This document shows, piece by piece, positions 21,229 through 21,321 of a stretch of DNA of 21,321 nucleotides (the first letter of the stretch is position 1; every line of letters starts with the position of its first letter). The position numbers and the translations under genes were made by a program. The notes beneath the pieces were generated by a model. That model saw only the letters and a list, made by a program, of their open reading frames with translations, had not been told where the DNA came from and searched no databases. The DNA is from a virus. The stretch covers positions 1-21,321 of IMG/VR virus record IMGVR_UViG_3300007541_009081. One strand, written 5' to 3'.

Positions 21229-21321
21229 TGGCACAATCAGCTAAAAAACGTATTAAGTTTACTAGTAAACCTAAAAGTAAAAGCAGCAGTGCTAAGCAGG
21301 CTGCTCGTATAAAATCTAACA
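21228..21321 (+). CDS. Basic Ser/Lys-rich protein, N-terminal part (runs off the window)
   Basis: The first 31 residues are visible (MAQSAKKRIKFTSKPKSK onward), starting by TAATG overlap. The composition is Lys, Ser and Ala with no hydrophobic run, like the small basic protein just upstream. The reading frame is still open at the window end. It is too short for a family call. Confidence 0.45.
   Translation, partial: MAQSAKKRIKFTSKPKSKSSSAKQAARIKSN

Noticed and set aside
1-21321. tRNA genes, CRISPR arrays, insertion sequences
   Set aside because: Gaps between genes are at most 47 bases, with no cloverleaf, spaced repeats or transposase pattern seen.

Overview
The window looks like part of a large, AT-rich tailed-phage genome of the T4-like replication type. 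All genes lie on the + strand and are packed end to end, mostly with ATGA or TAATG stop/start overlaps or gaps of a few bases. The main viral marker is a sliding-clamp loader pair (gp44-like and gp62-like), supported by a PD-(D/E)XK nuclease, a DUF1599/Nmad1 protein, a membrane-anchored glucosaminidase-type lysin and many small phage-style proteins. Most genes lack a Shine-Dalgarno sequence and have an A/T-rich leader, and one gap resembles a Bacteroidota promoter. A Bacteroidota host is therefore my inference, not something the sequence proves.

Layout. (1) 1-3760 is replication and DNA metabolism: the clamp-loader large-subunit C-terminus, three small proteins, the clamp-loader small subunit, Nmad1, a GT2-type glycosyltransferase, a RecB/Cas4-like nuclease and a ribbon-helix-helix protein. 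(2) 3764-10484 is a glycosyltransferase block: two GT-B enzymes, a zinc-ribbon protein, a GT2 enzyme, a miniature SDR, a GT-A-like protein, a DUF4254-like protein and a GT10 (fucosyltransferase-like) enzyme. (3) 10481-17649 is a nucleotide-sugar block: RmlC-like epimerase, a two-gene minimal thiamine-diphosphate (TPP) enzyme, a ColD-like PLP 3-dehydratase, three SDRs, a GDP-mannose 4,6-dehydratase-like enzyme and a heptose-kinase-like PfkB protein, followed by another glycosyltransferase-like gene (17646-18500). (4) 18501-21321 returns to phage genes: small proteins, a DksA/TraR-type zinc finger, an HTH plus degenerate-HNH protein, a UVR-like protein, the lysin and two very basic small proteins.

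How the genes may work together. GDP-mannose 4,6-dehydratase would make GDP-4-keto-6-deoxymannose. The ColD-like enzyme, which has His in place of the PLP lysine, would remove the 3-hydroxyl. The split TPP enzyme could then add a carbon branch to the 4-keto sugar, by analogy with yersiniose synthesis. The RmlC-like and SDR proteins would epimerise and reduce, and up to seven glycosyltransferases would assemble the glycan on virion, host surface or DNA. The families are seen in the sequence; the pathway order and final product are inferred.

Three genes of 45-51 codons (18548, 20077, 21091) fit the operon spacing exactly and are included. No stretch over 300 bases lacks a gene; the largest gap is 47 bases (18501-18547). 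I saw no tRNA, CRISPR array, insertion sequence or strong terminator. None of the 36 complete genes ends in TAG.
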